A program made the position numbers and the translations under genes. A stretch of 10,287 nt of DNA from Zygnema cylindricum (taxonomy: Eukaryota; Streptophyta; Zygnematophyceae; Zygnematales; Zygnemataceae), in contig JBBHKE010001234.1 in NCBI GenBank assembly GCA_037447655.1, forward strand, positions 5,001 through 15,287, written 5' to 3'. Under the pieces are notes generated by a model. That model had not been told where the DNA came from. It made no database searches and worked only from the letters and a program-made list of their open reading frames with translations. This document shows, one piece after another, positions 6,165 to 10,287 of this stretch (position 1 is its first letter; each line of letters starts with the position of its first letter).

Positions 6165-6358
6165 ATTACTCTCCCCGTCTTCCAGTTTTTCACCTCCTTC
6201 TATTCCCCCTTCCCTCTTTCCTTCTCTTCCTCCTTCCTTTTTTACCTCCCTTCGTCTCTCGCTCTTTCTTTGTATTCCTGTTACCCTCTTTCCCTCCCAC
6301 CTTCTCTCCCTCCCATCCTCCCTCCCCCCTCCCTCTTTCTCCTCCTCTCAACTTTTCA
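6165..6358 (+). repeat. CT-rich leader of the left NUP35-like copy
   Basis: About 190 bases are almost entirely pyrimidine (CCTCC, CTTCC, CCCTCC words) and end some 30 bases before the start codon at 6390. The right copy has the matching tract at 9487-9655 on the other strand. CT-rich leaders are common in plant genes, so this is probably the ancestral 5' untranslated or promoter region, expanded by slippage. Confidence 0.65.
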
Positions 6359-6389
6359 ATTTTCAAGGCCTTTCTTTCTGTGTTGAAAT

Positions 6390-7961
6390 ATGTCTAGTCT
6401 TGGAGACGGTCCGTGGTTCGATCTGTCTAGCATCTTCACCCGAGGTAAACACAAGTAAAGAATATCTTTTTTTTGTTTGTCAAAATGAGCTTAAAAATAT
6501 CTTGACATGTATTCCAAGTTAGGAGTTCATTGAAGTTATGAAGTGAGTGAAGTTTTTTAAGAATTTGTAATTTTTTTGCTTTAATTTGTTGTATGCCTTT
6601 TAACCAACAAATTTAAAAGTTTTGAAACTCGGTCCAGATAATAAACTTGCCCCTCTCATGTTTTTTACTTTTAAGGGTGGGAGATACTCAAAATTTACAA
6701 TGTTTAATATTCAAATAGTTTTTTGAAAATACTAATAATAAAATTGTTATCTTATGTATAGAATACTTGATATTCAAACACATCCAGTTAGATATTAATA
6801 ATATGTTTTCAGCATTTTACATCAAAAACCATCAATGTTTTTCAAGTCTTGGCGTATCTAACGGGAAAAAGCTCGGATAGAAAGGGTGTCACCCCGCCAT
6901 CAAATGTAGTCCAGCCACCTCAATCATCACAAGGGGATACAAATTATGTAGATCAATATTCGGGTATATTTAAAGAGACGTTTTTTTTTCCTTTTTGATG
7001 AATGAAATTTTTTAATATGGCAATTCCTTTTTTTTTTTGCTGATCATTGGGTTACGGTGTACGATGATACTTACAAAAGGCAATTCTATTTCCTATTTTG
7101 CTAATCAGATTTGTATTCTCACTCTTGCCGGTTTTTTAGGTTTCTTTCAGCATATATATAGAGGGTTCCTTTATGCAACAAGAATAGCATAACATTTTGT
7201 TGGTTTTTATATGTTAGTCAGTGTGGTAACACTTTAATGATTGTTTTTAGTATCCATTTGATAAGTTGGTTGTGATGGCACTTTGACATACCAAATGTAT
7301 AGGTCTTTCTTGTCTTTTAAATGTGGAGTGGTATAGAAGAAAAAAAACATGGAAGAGATAAGATGTGCACATGTGTATTTTGTTAACTTTTGTTGACTAG
7401 GAGAAGAGGCTTTCCTACATTTTTTCGAGTGAGCAAACAAGCATGGTATTTGTTGAGTATGAGAAATGTGGCTAGATTATAATCTAGATGTGCTGTATAT
7501 AGGGACCTTATTCGATACCAAGTTAGTATGTTTTCACTTTTAGATTTGCATTTACACATGTTGGTATTTGGTAGAGCATTACTTTATTTAAAAAAAGGGG
7601 TGGTCGGCTTTTTCATGTTCATCCCTTACCGAGATTTGAAAATGAAACATTAAGAGGACAAAAGTTTGGTAGGTTACTTTTTTTTTTGAGGCGTGAATTA
7701 TTACATGGTAATTACTTCTAACGAAGTTAAATTATTTTTATGTCAAAAAATGGATTAAAACTTTCCTCGTCCCTCATTATAAGTGTGAAGCCCATCGACC
7801 AATCACAACTCGATTTTGTCAAAAGAAAAGGTTCGTTGTTGAATGAAACCCGGTCGAATTTCTTGAACTCGACTGCAATCGAGAGAGGACTAGGTTTGAC
7901 ATCGGCTCGACCAAGTTTCATTCAACGAATAAACTTATCTTTTGACAGTATCAATTTGTAA
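6390..7961 (+). pseudogene. NUP35: Left NUP35/NUP53-like nucleoporin pseudogene (5' part to end of RRM)
   Basis: NUP35/NUP53 is an inner-ring nuclear-pore protein with a central Nup35-type RRM. Exon 1 starts at 6390 (MSSLGDGPWFDLSS), then a 5-base deletion relative to the right copy breaks the frame. An open block at 6870-6990 keeps TPPSNVVQPPQSSQGDT. The RRM follows in pieces: DHWVTVY at 7042-7062; a dead exon at 7431-7521 with EYEKCG followed at once by TAG (7473) and further stops; and NGLKL with IISVKPIDQ from 7740, matching the family's NGM-G-VKPVD end. A part-exon present in the right copy is missing before 7740. The C-terminal part beyond the RRM is absent, and the open frame runs on across the axis into antisense sequence, stopping at 7959-7961. 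Introns are kept, so this is a DNA-level copy. Confidence 0.75.
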
Positions 7962-9453
7962 TTGACCGATGGGCTTCACACCAATAATGAGGGACGAAGG
8001 AAGCTTTAATCCATTTTTCGACAAAGCTCTCTCTACGGTAGATGGCCTCTGCAAAACTCCCAAAAATAATCAAACCTAAAAGAAAATTAACTAATTTAAA
8101 AGTTATCACCATGTAATGACCCTTGTGTCAGATAGGAAAAAAAAAACTTTCCACTCTTGTCCTCTTGATGTCTCATTTTCAAATCTTGGCAAGGAATGAA
8201 CATGGAAAAGATGACCATCCCATTATTCAAATAAAGTAAATCCCTTGCAAATAACTTCATATGTGTAAATGCAAATGTTAAAGTGAAAACAGGCCAACCT
8301 GATATCGAATATGAACCCAATTTGCTTTTGCAACGCCATGTATGTGATCAACCGTCTGGCCACATTTCTCGAAGTCATTGGGTACAATGCTTATTTGCTC
8401 GGCCGAAAACCTGTAAAAAACTCTCTTATCTTAGTCAACAATATCTAACAAAATAGATATGTGCACATTTTATCTCTTCCATGTTGTTTCCTTTTATACC
8501 TTTCCACACACAAATAACAAAAAATGCTAATACATTTGGTATGTCAAAGTGCAATCACAACCACCTTGTCATATATAGACCATATAAATTTAGTTAAGTG
8601 TTACCACACTGACTAATATATAAAAAACAACCCGAATGACAAAATATTGTGCTATTCATTTTGCATAAAGCAACCCTCTATATATATAGGATGAAGGAAA
8701 CACATAAAAGCGACAAGAGTAGGAATATAAATCTTATCAACCACAAAAGAAATGGAATTGCCTTTTGTAAATATAATCGTACATCGTAACCCAATGATCA
8801 ACAAAAACAAAAAGGAATTTAAATAATTCCCACTGATTAAAAAATAAAAATATGTCTCTTTAAACATTCCCCGATACCGTAACCATATAATTGTAAATGA
8901 TCAGCAAAATTTGTATCCCCTTGTGATGATTAAGGTGGGTTGACTACATTTGATGGCACGGTAGCACTCTTTCCATCGAGCTCAGGATTTGAAAAACTAT
9001 AATGATTTACGATGTCAAACGTTGAAAACATGTTATTAGTATCTTACGAGATATGTTTGAATATCAACTATTTTGCACAAAGGATAATAGTTTTATTATT
9101 AGTTTCTTCAGAAAATTGTCTGAATATCAAACATTGTAAACATAAAGTATCTCCCACCCTTGATAGTGTTATAAACAATAGGGCGACGAGTCTATTATTA
9201 TCCTCACATAATTCCAAATTTTTGCAATTAGTCGGCCAAAAGAAATGCATACAGCAAATTAAAGAGAAAAATCTAGACATTTAAAAAAAAACTCACTAAC
9301 TTCCTACCTTCAATGAATTCTTAACTTGGCATACAGGTCCCAATAGTTTTCAACTCATTTTGAAGAAAAAATACATTCTTTACCTATGTCCGCCTCGGGT
9401 GAAGAGAATGCGCTAGGTGGGTCGAACCACAGATCGTCTCTTGGACTAGACAT
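7935..9453 (-). pseudogene. NUP35: Right NUP35/NUP53-like nucleoporin pseudogene (5' part to end of RRM)
   Basis: The tail-to-tail partner of the left copy. Exon 1 (9453-9384) reads MSSPRDDLWFDPPSAFSSPE and ends at a good donor, AG|GTAAAG. The next block (from 8980) reads VPSNVVNPP and then TAA (8932-8930) where the left copy has CAA. RRM pieces are DHWVTMY (8799-8779); an intact exon at 8410-8299 after TTTTTTACAG, with GFSAEQISIVPNDFEKCG and ANWVHIRYQ, ending at CAG|GTTGG; and an exon from 8048 after TTTTGCAG, with ALSKNGLKL and IIGVKPIG, stopping at TAA 7937-7935. These match the plant NUP35 RRM order: WVTVYGF, EFEKCG, ANWMHI-YQ, KALNK-GM, VKPVD. The stop at 8932, the unclear donor after WVTMY and the missing C terminus make it a pseudogene. 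Confidence 0.78.
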
Positions 9454-9486
9454 ACTTCCACACAAAGAGAAAGGCCTTGAAAACTA

Positions 9487-9655
9487 AAAAAATGAAAAGA
9501 GGAGGAGGGAGGAGGAAAGAGGGAGGATGGGAGGGAGAGAAAGGAAGGGGGAAAGAGGGTAAGAGGAATAGAAGGAAAGAGGGAGAGAAGGTTGGAGGGA
9601 AAAAATTAAGGAGGAAGAAATAGAAAGAAGGATGGGGGGGACGAGGAGGAGAAAA
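9487..9655 (-). repeat. CT-rich leader of the right NUP35-like copy
   Basis: A plus-strand purine tract (GGAGGGAGGAGG-like words) is the inverted counterpart of 6165-6358. On the minus strand it lies just upstream of the start codon at 9453. The word order differs from the left tract, as expected when low-complexity sequence diverges by slippage. Confidence 0.65.
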
Positions 9656-9920
9656 TTTTGAAAGAAAGTAGAGGAATCTGGAATTATGTTTGTTAGGAGC
9701 TGTCAAACTTACTGTCGGTTTACTACTGGCGGCGGTTCCAAAAATCGCGACGAACCGACGGCCGTAAATAGCCACAATTTGAATAGTCGATGAACGTCAA
9801 TTTGACTTGCTTTATAGGAAGTTGTGAGCCAGTGCGGTATTGTACTGAATTTAAAGTCCCTTTGACTGTTTATTCCCGTCATCCAAATGAGAGAAAATGT
9901 GTCGAAGCCTTAACAAAAAA

Positions 9921-10227
9921 TACGTTACCGAAATACAAATTTTGTTAACCATAATTGCTGATGCGAACAACTTAGCGTGGAACATAAATAGCTTGGCCTG
10001 AAACATACACCTGGTCAGACATGTATATCATCAGAGTCGCACAAATAATGTATTTGGAATAGCTAAGGATTTGAAATTAAGGTTTTCTATTGCGAAAAAA
10101 ATATATACCTAAAAATTACTGTCATGTAGGATTGGTACATGAAAATGGCTTTCAGTAATATAAATCACAGAAACGAAATATGATATTTACCAGAGATGAA
10201 AAACTCCATAATCAAAACTAATCAAAT
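9921..10227. other. Gene-free right flank of the inverted repeat
   Basis: AT-rich sequence with no exon, RNA gene or element that I can recognise. No convincing match to the corresponding left flank (5460-5800) was seen, so the inverted repeat appears to end near 9900-9950. Confidence 0.4.
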
Positions 10228-10287
10228 TCTTTTTCTCTCACTCCCTCTCTCTCTTCCTCTCCCTCTCCCTCTCCCTCTCCCTCTCCC
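10228..10287. repeat. CT/CCCTCT microsatellite at the window end
   Basis: An unbroken pyrimidine run from 10241 to the end ends in several perfect CCCTCT units and continues past the window. The complement resembles the GGGAGA run at 4582-4605, but the two are not at mirror positions about the inverted-repeat axis. Confidence 0.85.

Larger units (their letters stand above)
5900..9900. repeat. Large imperfect inverted repeat, arms of about 2 kb, axis near 7882
   Basis: The left arm matches the reverse complement of the right arm in order through its whole length. Anchor pairs are 5904-5916 with 9895-9883, 6006-6018 with 9826-9814, 6390 with 9453 (start codons), 6897-6911 with 8956-8942, 7042 with 8799, 7461-7472 with 8370-8359, and 7791 with 7973. 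Summed coordinates stay between 15764 and 15853, so the arms are collinear with small indels. The innermost arms (7740-7857 and 7907-8024) match best, and a small hairpin, CTCGA-ctgcaa-TCGAG, lies at 7868-7883. Each arm is a broken copy of the same gene. Confidence 0.93.

Noticed and set aside
7741-8023. The inner palindrome looked like a Stowaway-type MITE (CTCGTCCCTCATTAT-like ends).
   Set aside because: The same bases encode the end of the Nup35 RRM (NGLKL...VKPI) in both copies, so the conservation is explained by an exon, and no separate target duplication fits.
8096-8320. A 74-codon minus-strand frame in the right arm.
   Set aside because: It lies mostly in the intron between the NUP35-like exons 8410-8299 and 8048 onward, and the left arm does not keep it open.
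9446-9775. A 109-codon minus-strand frame upstream of the right NUP35-like start.
   Set aside because: It is mainly the CT-rich leader read in another frame, and it overlaps the true start codon at 9453.

Overview
The window looks like nuclear DNA of a plant (land plant or other streptophyte): AT-rich, intron-containing, dense in microsatellites, with a telo-box (TAGGGTTT) in a pyrimidine-rich leader, LTR-type elements primed at an initiator-Met-like site, and exon pieces resembling the plant forms of two conserved nuclear proteins. Nothing bacterial is present. Most long open frames are chance or low-complexity frames. The species cannot be named from sequence alone.

Layout. 1-230 holds the end of a small LTR element. 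231-950 has no gene but carries promoter-like motifs: a TATA box, a cluster of six GTAC cores, a palindromic G-box and a TGACG palindrome. 951-1025 is a decayed tRNA-Arg-like Pol III unit. 1640-1924 looks like a plant 5' leader with an intron and a short first coding exon. 2131-2688 is a complete 558-bp terminal-repeat retrotransposon in miniature (TRIM) on the minus strand, with two 247-bp LTRs, a 64-bp interior and a perfect 5-bp target duplication. Each LTR contains a 72-nt tRNA-like domain followed at once by a TTTT terminator. 2750-3125 is a degenerate CATCA pentamer array, and 3461-4105 an AT-rich array of 167-169 bp dimeric units.

4677-5461 carries exons of a CIR1/RP9-like (CBF1-interacting corepressor/PAP-1 type) nuclear protein. 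The intron between its two best exons begins with four tandem copies of its own 5' splice site and then runs into a long homopurine (GGGA)n tract. The zinc knuckle expected downstream is not found.

5900-9900 is one large imperfect inverted repeat with its axis near 7882. Each arm is a broken copy of the 5' part of a gene for nucleoporin NUP35/NUP53, from a CT-rich leader and start codon to the end of the Nup35-type RRM, with introns retained. The copies lie tail to tail and have decayed in different places. Transcribed through, the region would fold into a roughly 2-kb hairpin RNA complementary to NUP35, the structure from which plant siRNA and young miRNA loci are thought to arise. 9921-10230 holds nothing recognisable, and the window ends in a CCCTCT microsatellite.

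The two points of most interest are the TRIM with Pol III tRNA-like units in its LTRs and the inverted NUP35 duplication. All homology calls were made by reading the sequence against remembered family features; no search was run.
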